A DNA stretch of 5,077 bases from Acidimicrobiia bacterium (GTDB taxonomy: Bacteria > Actinomycetota > Acidimicrobiia > Acidimicrobiales > AC-14): positions 1 through 5,077 of the forward strand of contig JAFAUA010000018.1 in the NCBI GenBank assembly GCA_019243595.1, written 5' to 3'. The translations under genes were made by a program, and so were the position numbers. The notes under the pieces are model-generated. The model worked only from the letters and a program-made list of their open reading frames with translations. It was not told the origin of the DNA and searched no databases. Shown here piece by piece: positions 1 to 4,678 of this stretch (positions are counted from its first letter, which is position 1; each line of letters begins with the position of its first letter).

Positions 1-67
1 TGATGACGATCCAGCGCCGGTGGTCGGCGGGCAGTTCACGCCATCGTCCGAGCGTCGTGGACACCAT
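1..67 (-). CDS. N-terminal fragment of an unidentified protein, possibly membrane
   Basis: Only the first 22 codons are in the window; the gene continues off the left edge. The ATG at 67-65 is chosen because a full-length AGGAGGTGA lies six bases upstream (AGGAGG core to ATG), among the strongest ribosome binding sites in the window. The visible peptide begins MVSTTLGRWRELPADHRR and ends WIVI. A short basic, hydrophilic head followed by the start of a hydrophobic stretch resembles the cytoplasmic N terminus of a multi-pass transporter such as an MFS permease, but 22 residues cannot settle this. The codons look native (G/C-ending). It is divergent from the SRPBCC gene at 171, with 103 bases between the starts, so the two may share a control region. 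I am confident that a gene starts here and do not know what it encodes. Confidence 0.7.
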   Translation of the reverse strand, partial: MVSTTLGRWRELPADHRRWIVI

Positions 68-70
68 CGG

Positions 71-79
71 TCACCTCCT
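71..79 (-). promoter_or_regulatory. Perfect Shine-Dalgarno site AGGAGGTGA
   Basis: Read on the minus strand this is AGGAGGTGA, fully complementary to the 3' end of bacterial 16S rRNA. The AGGAGG core ends six bases before the ATG at 67. It fixes the start of the left-edge gene and predicts strong translation, in contrast to the weak sites in front of most plus-strand genes here. Confidence 0.85.
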
Positions 80-131
80 GCTGCCGCCCGCGAGGATTCG
101 CCGAACGGAACGCGTAGTCCTGCACGACCGA

Positions 132-151
132 TTTCGGGCCCTACTAGGAAA
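132..151. promoter_or_regulatory. Imperfect palindromes in divergent intergenic region
   Basis: The 103-base gap between the divergent starts at 67 and 171 contains overlapping dyad elements: GGGCCC at 136-141, CCTA-C-TAGG at 140-148, and outer TTTC (132-135) matched by GAAA (148-151). This would be a natural place for a regulator that serves both genes. No convincing -35/-10 pair was found on either strand, so the site is a weak suggestion based on symmetry and position only. Confidence 0.2.
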
Positions 152-170
152 CCGTGGTGAAATCCGGATC

Positions 171-629
171 ATGACCAAGAGGTTGGAGATCTCCCGCGAC
201 ATCGCAGCCGCTCCCGAGGCCGTGTACGCCGCCATCTCGGACGTGACCCGCATGGGCGAGTGGTCGGAGGAGTGTCACGCCGCCGAATGGCACGAGGGCT
301 TCGACGGGCCGGCCATCGGCGCGACCTTCGACGGCCACAACCGCGCCGGCGACCGGGAGTGGACCACGCAGGGCAAAGTCATCGAGGCCAACCCGGGCAA
401 GGCGTTCGCGTTCGAGTGCTCGATGTACGACTTCCACTACTCGACCTGGGGATACCGCATCGAGCCGACGGAGTCCGGTTGCCGGGTGACCGAGTGGAGC
501 GAGGATCTGCGGCCCGAGCACGTCATGGAGGCGAGCAAGGAGATCTCGGGCATCGAGGACCGCACCGAGCGCAACCGTCAGACGATGAGCGGCACGCTCG
601 AGCGCCTCGCCGCCGCACTCGAGAACTAG
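171..629 (+). CDS. SRPBCC family protein (polyketide cyclase/dehydrase-like)
   Basis: This is a 152-residue protein of the START/Bet v 1-like SRPBCC superfamily, a helix-grip fold with a deep hydrophobic pocket for lipids, polyketides or other small ligands. The N terminus has the family's opening, a beta strand (LEISRDIAA) followed by P15-E-A-V-Y-A-A-I-S-D (15-24) and the short helix with M28-G-E-W-S (28-32). Central strands follow (G50-A-T-F-D, W64-T-T-Q-G-K-V, A78-F-A-F-E-C), then T107-E-W-S, and a long C-terminal helix (about 115-150) that normally closes the pocket. The length matches single-domain members. The open frame extends upstream to position 3, but the SRPBCC homology begins at the ATG at 171, and the upstream translation is Arg-rich and unlike a protein; the ribosome binding site is poor. 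No ligand or reaction can be deduced, and many such proteins are annotated without proof as cyclases. It stands alone, divergent from the left-edge gene and convergent with the tRNA. Confidence 0.88.
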   Translation: MTKRLEISRDIAAAPEAVYAAISDVTRMGEWSEECHAAEWHEGFDGPAIGATFDGHNRAGDREWTTQGKVIEANPGKAFAFECSMYDFHYSTWGYRIEPTESGCRVTEWSEDLRPEHVMEASKEISGIEDRTERNRQTMSGTLERLAAALEN

Positions 630-634
630 CAGGC

Positions 635-660
635 GGTGGGGACGGAGGTGGGGACGGAGG
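635..660. repeat. 12-bp tandem duplication of the tRNA 3' end
   Basis: GGTGGGGACGGA occurs at 635-646 and again, immediately adjacent, at 647-658; the match carries on for two more bases. The second copy is the 3' strand of the tRNA acceptor stem plus discriminator and part of the T-stem, so on the tRNA strand the 3' end is followed at once by a second copy of TCCGTCCCCACC. Replication slippage, or a relic of integration at the tRNA 3' end, could produce this. No integrase or distant att copy is visible in the window. Confidence 0.85.
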
Positions 661-724
661 GACTCGAACCCTCACTGGCAACGCTTTTAAGGCGTCGGCC
701 TCTACCTGGTTGGGCTACGTCCCC
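649..724 (-). tRNA. tRNA with anticodon TAA (leucine by anticodon), short variable loop
   Basis: The minus strand folds into a full cloverleaf. The acceptor stem GGGGACG/CGTCCCC is seven perfect pairs. The D-arm has three pairs (GCC/GGC) and contains GGTAGA in its loop. The anticodon stem GACGC/GCGTT encloses loop CTTAAAA, giving anticodon TAA at 689-687. The T-arm GAGGG/CCCTC encloses TTCGAGT. The discriminator is A (649), and the next bases are CCT, so the CCA tail is not encoded. TAA reads the leucine codon UUA, but bacterial tRNA-Leu normally has a long extra arm, and here only GCCAGT (six bases) separates the anticodon and T stems. A73 and the three-pair D-stem fit leucine identity, while the variable loop does not. 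It could be an atypical tRNA-Leu, a tRNA of other charging, or a degenerate copy, though the perfect stems argue against decay. Its promoter must lie in or near the start of the divergent gene at 754. Confidence 0.88.
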
Positions 725-740
725 GGGGAAGGGTACGTGC

Positions 741-747
741 AAAGGTG
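741..747 (+). promoter_or_regulatory. Ribosome binding site AAAGGTG deciding the ATG at 754
   Basis: AAAGGTG lies eight bases (from AAGG) before the ATG at 754. The frame could also start at GTG 745, but that codon sits inside this site. The site therefore favours the ATG and a protein beginning MSDYERPEE. Confidence 0.55.
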
Positions 748-753
748 TGGGAC

Positions 754-1452
754 ATGAGCGACTACGAGCGCCCCGAAGAGACCACCCCGCAGACGCCCAC
801 GCCGCCCCCTGCGCCGCCGCCTCCGCCGGCTCCCGCGGCGACCCCGCCGCCGTCGGTCCCGGCGCCACCGCCGCCGCCGATGCCCGAAGCGGCCGTCGAG
901 GCGGTCGACGTCCTCCCGCCCTCTGAGCAGGGCAACCGCTGGGTCGGCTTCGTCACCACCATCGGCCTGGCCCTGACGCTGGTCGTCACCGCCCAGGTCA
1001 TCGCCGCCATCATCGAGGGCGCCGTGCTCAAGAAGACCGAGCCCCAGGGCGTGCCCGGCGACGTCTTCCACCGGATCGGATACGCCTTCAGCAACCTCGG
1101 CGGGACGGTCTTGCTGTTCCTCGTGGTGGCAGTGGTGCTGGTGTCGCTGCCGGTGTTCCTGCAGAAGCGGGCCACCGAGCGCCAGGAGACCGCCGTAGCG
1201 GTGACCCTCGGCCTGGTCGTCGTGATGGCCGTCATCATCGGCGTCGGCAGCATCCTGACCGTCCGGTACAACCTGCACCTCTACTCGGCGAACAAGCGGC
1301 CGGTGCCGTCGTTCGTGCGCATCCAATTGGTGTTCTTCCTGCTCGGCGCCTTGGGCACCGCCGCCATCGCTCTTTTCAGCGCCCTCACGGCCTTGGGATT
1401 GCGTGACAGAGACAGCGGGGAGCCAGAACCGGCGGACGCCGTTGCCAGTTAG
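754..1452 (+). CDS. Proline-rich four-helix membrane protein of unknown function
   Basis: This 232-residue protein has two clear parts. Residues 11-56 form a Pro/Ala-rich, low-complexity cytoplasmic-type arm with runs of five prolines. Residues 63-214 contain four predicted membrane helices, at about 63-88, 116-136, 147-170 and 189-214. Between helices 1 and 2 is a polar loop with K93-K94 and G102-D103-V104-F105. After helix 3 is RYNLHLYSANKRP, a short basic segment. The C-terminal tail is acidic (GEPEPADAVAS). No catalytic motif or known transporter signature is seen. The layout resembles actinobacterial Pro-rich small membrane proteins (DUF4190-like in style), but I do not recognise the family. 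It is the first gene of a four-gene run: its stop is 10 bases before the acyltransferase start, which suggests a membrane partner or anchor for the following enzymes. Its start is only 29 bases from the 5' end of the divergent tRNA. Confidence 0.85.
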   Translation: MSDYERPEETTPQTPTPPPAPPPPPAPAATPPPSVPAPPPPPMPEAAVEAVDVLPPSEQGNRWVGFVTTIGLALTLVVTAQVIAAIIEGAVLKKTEPQGVPGDVFHRIGYAFSNLGGTVLLFLVVAVVLVSLPVFLQKRATERQETAVAVTLGLVVVMAVIIGVGSILTVRYNLHLYSANKRPVPSFVRIQLVFFLLGALGTAAIALFSALTALGLRDRDSGEPEPADAVAS

Positions 1453-1462
1453 GCTCTGAGCC

Positions 1463-2335
1463 GTGGCAACCGGAGAGAGGATCACCGCCGAAGGGCGTGG
1501 CGCCCTCGTCCACCTGCCGCGCCAGCCGGAGGCCGAGCCGCTTCACGATCCTCGCCAGAGCGACGTCGACGAGTGGGGTCGCTCCGAGCACATCCGCCAG
1601 CTGACCCGCCGCCTGTACGGACCGCTGTACCGATCATGGTTCCGGGTCGAGTGGGAGGGCCTCGAGAAGATTCCGACCGAGGGTGGGGCCCTTCTTGTCG
1701 CCAACCACGCCGGCGCGATTCCGTCCGACGCCCCGGTGATCATGCACGGCGTCGAGGAAGAGCTGCAGCGGCCGGTGTATGGCCTCGCCGACCACATCTT
1801 CAAGGCCATGCCGATCGTCGGCACCATGTGGGCGCGCGCCGGTGGCGTGGCCGCTCACCCGGAGAACGCCTACCGCCTGCTGCGCGAGCAACAGCAGCTC
1901 GTGCTCGTCTTCCCCGAGGGCACCAAGGGCCCGGGCAAGCTCTACAGCGAGCGCTATCAGCTCCGGCGTTTCGGCCGGGGCGGCTTCGTCGAGATCGCCA
2001 TGCGCGCCGGCGTGCCCGTGATCCCCATCGCCGTGATGGGTGCCGAAGAGTCGATGCCGATCATCTACAAGAACGCCACGCTGGCCAAGCTCGTCGGCGC
2101 GCCCTACGCGCCGCTCACCGCCAACATGCTGCTGCTCGGACCGCTCGGCCTCGTCGGTTACTTCCCCTCCAAGTTCAAGCTGCGCGTGCTCGACCCCGTG
2201 CACTTCGACGTGCCGCCCGATCAGGAGCGGTATTCGCGCAGTCGCATCATGGACGAGGCGGAGGACATCCGCGTCCGCCTGCAGGAGAACCTCTACGAGA
2301 TGCTCCGCCAGCGGCGCAGCGTCTGGTTCGGGTAG
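1463..2335 (+). CDS. PlsC/MGAT-type lysophospholipid acyltransferase family protein
   Basis: This 290-residue protein of the LPLAT superfamily transfers an acyl group from acyl-CoA or acyl-ACP to a lysophospholipid, glycerolipid or similar alcohol, at the inner face of the membrane. Motif I is N81-H-A-G-A-I-P-S-D89. The His and Asp are six residues apart rather than four, as in the MGAT-like branch with NHSG-x-P-x-D. Motif III is F150-P-E-G-T-K-G156, the substrate phosphate-binding EGT motif. G173-G-F-V-E-I-A followed by V184-P-V-I-P188 is the usual motif IV region. Residues 1-45 are a polar extension with no recognised domain. The start is a GTG with only a weak GAG upstream; no earlier in-frame start exists. 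It lies 10 bases after the membrane protein, and its stop overlaps the SDR start. In M. tuberculosis the similar Rv0502 sits beside galE2 (Rv0501), which supports a conserved functional link. The actual acyl acceptor is unknown. Confidence 0.9.
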   Translation: MATGERITAEGRGALVHLPRQPEAEPLHDPRQSDVDEWGRSEHIRQLTRRLYGPLYRSWFRVEWEGLEKIPTEGGALLVANHAGAIPSDAPVIMHGVEEELQRPVYGLADHIFKAMPIVGTMWARAGGVAAHPENAYRLLREQQQLVLVFPEGTKGPGKLYSERYQLRRFGRGGFVEIAMRAGVPVIPIAVMGAEESMPIIYKNATLAKLVGAPYAPLTANMLLLGPLGLVGYFPSKFKLRVLDPVHFDVPPDQERYSRSRIMDEAEDIRVRLQENLYEMLRQRRSVWFG

Positions 2336-3372
2336 TGGGTCGGCGGGTCCTCGTCACCGGCCTGGGCAGTTTCTGGGGCGGCCGGCTGGCCCAGGCACTC
2401 GAGAAGGATCCCGACGTCGACGTCATCGTCGGTCTCGACACCAAGGAACCGCGCGTCGAGCTCGAGCGCACCGAATTCGTGCGGGCCGACCAGTCGTATT
2501 CGATCCTCAGCCGCATCGTGCAGGCCACCCAGGTCGACACGATCCTGCACACGTTCCTGATCGTCGACTCGACCCGCATGAGCGGCCGGGCACTGCACGA
2601 GATCAACGTGATCGGAACGCTGAACTTGCTCGCGGCGGCGGGCGCCGCCGGCAGCCCGGTACGCCAGGTGGTCGTCAAGTCTTCGACGCTCGTCTACGGC
2701 TCGTCGTGGGAGGACCCGGTGTGGTTCCGCGAGGAGATGACGCGGACACACTCGGCAAAGACACGCGTCGAGCGCTCGCTGCTCGAGGCCGAGAGCTACC
2801 TGCACGACTTCGCCGAGGACAACCCCCACGTCGTCGTCACCCTGCTGCGTTTCTCGAACGTGCTCGGTACCGACATCGTCACCCCCACCAGCAAGGCGCT
2901 GCAGCTGCCCGCGGTGCCGTCCATCCTCGGCTTCGATCCCCTCGTGCAGTTCGTCGAGGAGGACGACGTCATCCGCTGCCTCGAGTTCGTGATGCGCGAG
3001 CAGGTGCCGGGCATCTACAACGTGGCCGGCGACGGCCGCCTCCCATGGAGCGAGGTGGCCAAGATCTGTGGCAAGCGCACGTGGCCGCTGCCGCCGGTGT
3101 TCACCAACGTCGCCGCCGGGCCACTCAGCAGGCTTGGGCTCGAGCTGCCCTCCGAGCTGCTCGACCTCATCCGCTATGGCCGGGGCGTCGACAACCGGCG
3201 CCTGAAGCGCGCCGGCTTCCAGTACCGCTACACGACGGCTGGGGCCGTCGAGAGCTTCGCCCGGGCGAGCCGGCTGCGAAGGGCGGTCGGCGAGAGCCGT
3301 CCGGAGTACAAGTACGAGCGCGACGTCGAGAACTTCTTCCGTCGCTCGCCCGCCGTCGTCAAGAACGAGTAG
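2335..3372 (+). CDS. GalE-like extended SDR (NAD-dependent epimerase/dehydratase family), atypical active site
   Basis: This is a 345-residue Rossmann-fold extended short-chain dehydrogenase. The nucleotide-binding loop is V7-T-G-L-G-S-F-W-G15 (TGxxGxxG form), and D35 at the end of strand 2 (VIVGLD) suggests NAD. The V112-V-V-K-S-S-T strand (S116/S117/T118) supplies the expected Ser/Thr. The catalytic YxxxK is replaced by T138-H-S-A-K142, so Lys is kept and Tyr is lost. Later landmarks include L171-R-F-S-N-V-L-G (substrate-side loop), F206-V-E-E-D-D (start of the C-terminal subdomain) and G226-I-Y-N-V-A-G-D-G. The reading frame is open from far upstream, but the fold begins at GTG 2335, whose first base is the last base of the acyltransferase stop, implying translational coupling. 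The family (UDP-glucose epimerase-like subgroup including mycobacterial GalE2) is known to contain members lacking the full tetrad. The substrate is unknown and sugar epimerase is only a label; a lipid-linked substrate fits the context. Confidence 0.9.
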   Translation: MGRRVLVTGLGSFWGGRLAQALEKDPDVDVIVGLDTKEPRVELERTEFVRADQSYSILSRIVQATQVDTILHTFLIVDSTRMSGRALHEINVIGTLNLLAAAGAAGSPVRQVVVKSSTLVYGSSWEDPVWFREEMTRTHSAKTRVERSLLEAESYLHDFAEDNPHVVVTLLRFSNVLGTDIVTPTSKALQLPAVPSILGFDPLVQFVEEDDVIRCLEFVMREQVPGIYNVAGDGRLPWSEVAKICGKRTWPLPPVFTNVAAGPLSRLGLELPSELLDLIRYGRGVDNRRLKRAGFQYRYTTAGAVESFARASRLRRAVGESRPEYKYERDVENFFRRSPAVVKNE

Positions 3373-3376
3373 CGCC

Positions 3377-4135
3377 CTGGCCCTCGTCCGCACCGACGTC
3401 GACGGTGGAGTCGGGGTCGTCACCCTCGACGACTCGGGCCGCCGCAACGCCCTGTCGCTCGACATGGTCGACGAGATCGTCGCCGCCTTCGACGGGTTCG
3501 AGGCCGACGACTCGGTTGCCGCCGTCGTCGTCACCGGTGCGCCGCCGGCGTTCTGCGCCGGCGCGGACCTTTCCCACCTCGGCAAGGCCGGCCAGTCCTC
3601 GGACGGCGGCGGCGGACTGCGCTCCGTTTACGACGGCTTCCTGCGCGTCCAGCGCTCGACGTTGCCGACAGTCGCCGCCGTCAACGGCGCGGCCGTGGGT
3701 GCGGGTGTGAACCTGGCGTTGGCCTGCGACGTCCGCATCGCTGGACGGTCGGCCAAGTTCGACACCCGCTTCCTCCAGCTCGGTCTCCACCCCGGCGGCG
3801 GTCACACGTGGATGATGACCAACGTGCTCGGCCCCCAAGGCGCGGCAGCCACCGTGCTCTTTGGCGACGTCCTCGACGGCGACGCCGCCGAGCGGCACGG
3901 CCTGGCCTGGCGGTGCGTTGACGACGACCGGCTGTTGGATGAGGCACTCGCGTTTGCCGGCAAGGCGGCGAAGGCGCCGCCTGCGCTCGTCCGCCGCGTC
4001 AAGCAGACGCTCGGCCGGATGCCGGACGTGTCGACGTCGGACGAGGCCGTCTCGCTCGAGCTCGAGGCCCAGCTCTGGTCGATGCAGCAGCCCGATTTCG
4101 CCGAGCGCCTCAGCGCCCGCCGCAGCAAGAAGTAG
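3377..4135 (+). CDS. Enoyl-CoA hydratase/isomerase (crotonase) family protein lacking both hydratase glutamates
   Basis: This 252-residue crotonase-fold protein binds acyl-CoA thioesters and is normally trimeric. The opening strand (ALVRTDVDGGVGVVTLDD, residues 2-19), N24-A-L, the oxyanion-hole segment F59-C-A-G-A-D64 and the second glycine segment N103-G-A-A-V-G-A-G110 are all clear, followed by A116-C-D-V-R-I-A. By alignment with rat crotonase, the position of Glu144 is N112 and that of Glu164 is F132 (KFDTRFLQLG), so classical water addition is unlikely. Isomerase, thioesterase-type or acyl-CoA-binding roles remain possible. The first standard start, ATG 3464, would remove 29 conserved residues. 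No ATG, GTG or TTG lies in frame near the expected start, so CTG 3377 is proposed (giving MALVRTDV). It begins four bases after the SDR stop. The usable ribosome binding site is weak (AACGAG). Family assignment is firm; start and activity are uncertain. Confidence 0.88.
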   Translation: MALVRTDVDGGVGVVTLDDSGRRNALSLDMVDEIVAAFDGFEADDSVAAVVVTGAPPAFCAGADLSHLGKAGQSSDGGGGLRSVYDGFLRVQRSTLPTVAAVNGAAVGAGVNLALACDVRIAGRSAKFDTRFLQLGLHPGGGHTWMMTNVLGPQGAAATVLFGDVLDGDAAERHGLAWRCVDDDRLLDEALAFAGKAAKAPPALVRRVKQTLGRMPDVSTSDEAVSLELEAQLWSMQQPDFAERLSARRSKK

Positions 4136-4141
4136 CGGCGA

Positions 4142-4160
4142 CGCCGGGCTTACGCCGGCG
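4142..4160. terminator. Possible bidirectional hairpin between convergent genes
   Basis: CGCCGG (4142-4147) and CCGGCG (4155-4160) form a six-pair GC stem with a seven-base loop, right at the junction of the convergent crotonase and VOC genes. There is no T-run on either side, so it is not a classical intrinsic terminator, although GC hairpins without T-tracts are often proposed as terminators in actinobacteria. It overlaps the last codons of the VOC gene. Confidence 0.3.
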
Positions 4161-4548
4161 GTGCGAAGAACTCGAGAGCGATGTTGTCGGGGTCTCGGAA
4201 GCTCAGCCCCGACCCGTACGGCGCATCCTTGATGTCACCGTGGTCGATGCTCAGCTCGTCGAGCCGACGTGCCCACTTCTCGAGCTCCCCGCGATCGGCA
4301 CAGCCGAAGGCAACGTGGTCGAGGCCAACTCGGTACTCGCTGAACTGGCCTTTCGGCGCGGCCGTGCCGTGCTGGTGGAGGCCGAGGAGCGTTCCGTTTC
4401 CGAGCAGGTAGACGGTGTGGTGCATGTCAGGGTCGGTGTCCTCGTCGATGACGGGCTCAGCGTCCAAGAGCGCCTCATACCAAGGCACGCTCACCGACAG
4501 GTCGCGCACCGTAAGTGCGACGTGGGTCAGAGGCGGAAATGTGGCCAT
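4150..4548 (-). CDS. VOC family protein (glyoxalase/bleomycin resistance/dioxygenase fold)
   Basis: This 132-residue protein is made of two beta-alpha-beta-beta-beta modules (about 6-62 and 73-130), the normal size for a single-chain VOC enzyme that dimerises. The first module opens L7-T-H-V-A-L-T-V-R-D-L-S; the second opens G75-L-D-H-V-A-F. Candidate metal ligands are H9, H58, H78 and E126 (in N122-I-A-L-E-F-F), the positions expected for a divalent-metal site, so the protein is probably catalytic rather than purely binding. F117-R-D-P-D-N is the common pre-strand turn in this superfamily. Superfamily members include glyoxalase I, extradiol dioxygenases, epimerases and fosfomycin or bleomycin resistance proteins; nothing here picks one. 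The ATG start is supported by an AAGGAAG site. It converges on the crotonase (14 bases between stops) and lies downstream of, and codirectional with, a TetR-type regulator, which might control it. Confidence 0.9.
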   Translation of the reverse strand: MATFPPLTHVALTVRDLSVSVPWYEALLDAEPVIDEDTDPDMHHTVYLLGNGTLLGLHQHGTAAPKGQFSEYRVGLDHVAFGCADRGELEKWARRLDELSIDHGDIKDAPYGSGLSFRDPDNIALEFFAPPA

Positions 4549-4552
4549 CGTT

Positions 4553-4559
4553 CTTCCTT
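4553..4559 (-). promoter_or_regulatory. Ribosome binding site AAGGAAG for the VOC gene
   Basis: Read on the minus strand, AAGGAAG ends four bases before the ATG at 4548 and supports that start. Confidence 0.6.
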
Positions 4560-4578
4560 TCGCTGGTCGTTGCTGTCC

Positions 4579-4642
4579 CTCGTGAGAAAGGCGCCAGACG
4601 ACCGCCAGAGCGCGCCTAGCGGGCTGTGTCGTTCGTCACGAG
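4579..4642. promoter_or_regulatory. Short inverted and direct repeats upstream of the VOC gene
   Basis: The 130-base gap (4549-4678) between the TetR-type gene and the VOC gene holds CTCGTGA (4579-4585) with its inverse complement TCACGAG (4636-4642), a local TCGT-C-ACGA dyad (4633-4641), and a direct repeat CGCCAGA at 4592-4598 and 4603-4609, exactly 11 bases apart (one helical turn). TetR-family proteins bind dyads, so this could be an operator. Short matches are expected by chance in GC-rich DNA, and no clear -35/-10 pair was recognised. Confidence 0.25.
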
Positions 4643-4678
4643 GACTGCAATGCGGGCCGGCGTTAGGTGACGGTCGCC

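Noticed and set aside
3..170. Upstream extension of the SRPBCC frame to position 3
   Set aside because: The translation is Arg-rich with no family match, it overlaps the start and ribosome binding site of the minus-strand gene, and the SRPBCC fold begins at 171.
650..724. Reading the tRNA as lysine (TTT) or as a UAA suppressor (TTA)
   Set aside because: The only seven-base loop closed by a five-pair stem is CTTAAAA, which places TAA at 34-36; neither alternative fits the stem register.
710..739. TTGGGC and TACGTG as -35/-10 of the operon
   Set aside because: The match is weak, spacing is 18 bases, and both lie in or beside the tRNA gene whose own sequence explains the first element.
636..926. 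Plus-strand frame containing GTEGLEPS...
   Set aside because: It is read through the tRNA complement and its flanks; this kind of peptide is a common artefact of translating tRNA genes. The same applies to the frame at 260-757 with GGTRTLTG.
715..1485. 256-residue minus-strand frame opposite the membrane protein
   Set aside because: It is low-complexity Asp/Gly/Arg sequence produced by the complement of GC-rich codons; the plus-strand frame has clear membrane helices and a ribosome binding site.
1573..2334. N-terminal extension fusing upstream sequence to the SDR
   Set aside because: The upstream part is an out-of-frame reading of the acyltransferase; the Rossmann motif begins right after GTG 2335.
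2293..3585. 430-residue minus-strand frame
   Set aside because: It is the complement of the SDR and crotonase genes with no domain features; it exists because stop codons are rare in GC-rich DNA.
2040..3710. 556-residue plus-strand frame overlapping three genes
   Set aside because: Arg/Ala/Pro/Ser-rich shadow translation without motifs, crossing three well-supported genes in another frame.
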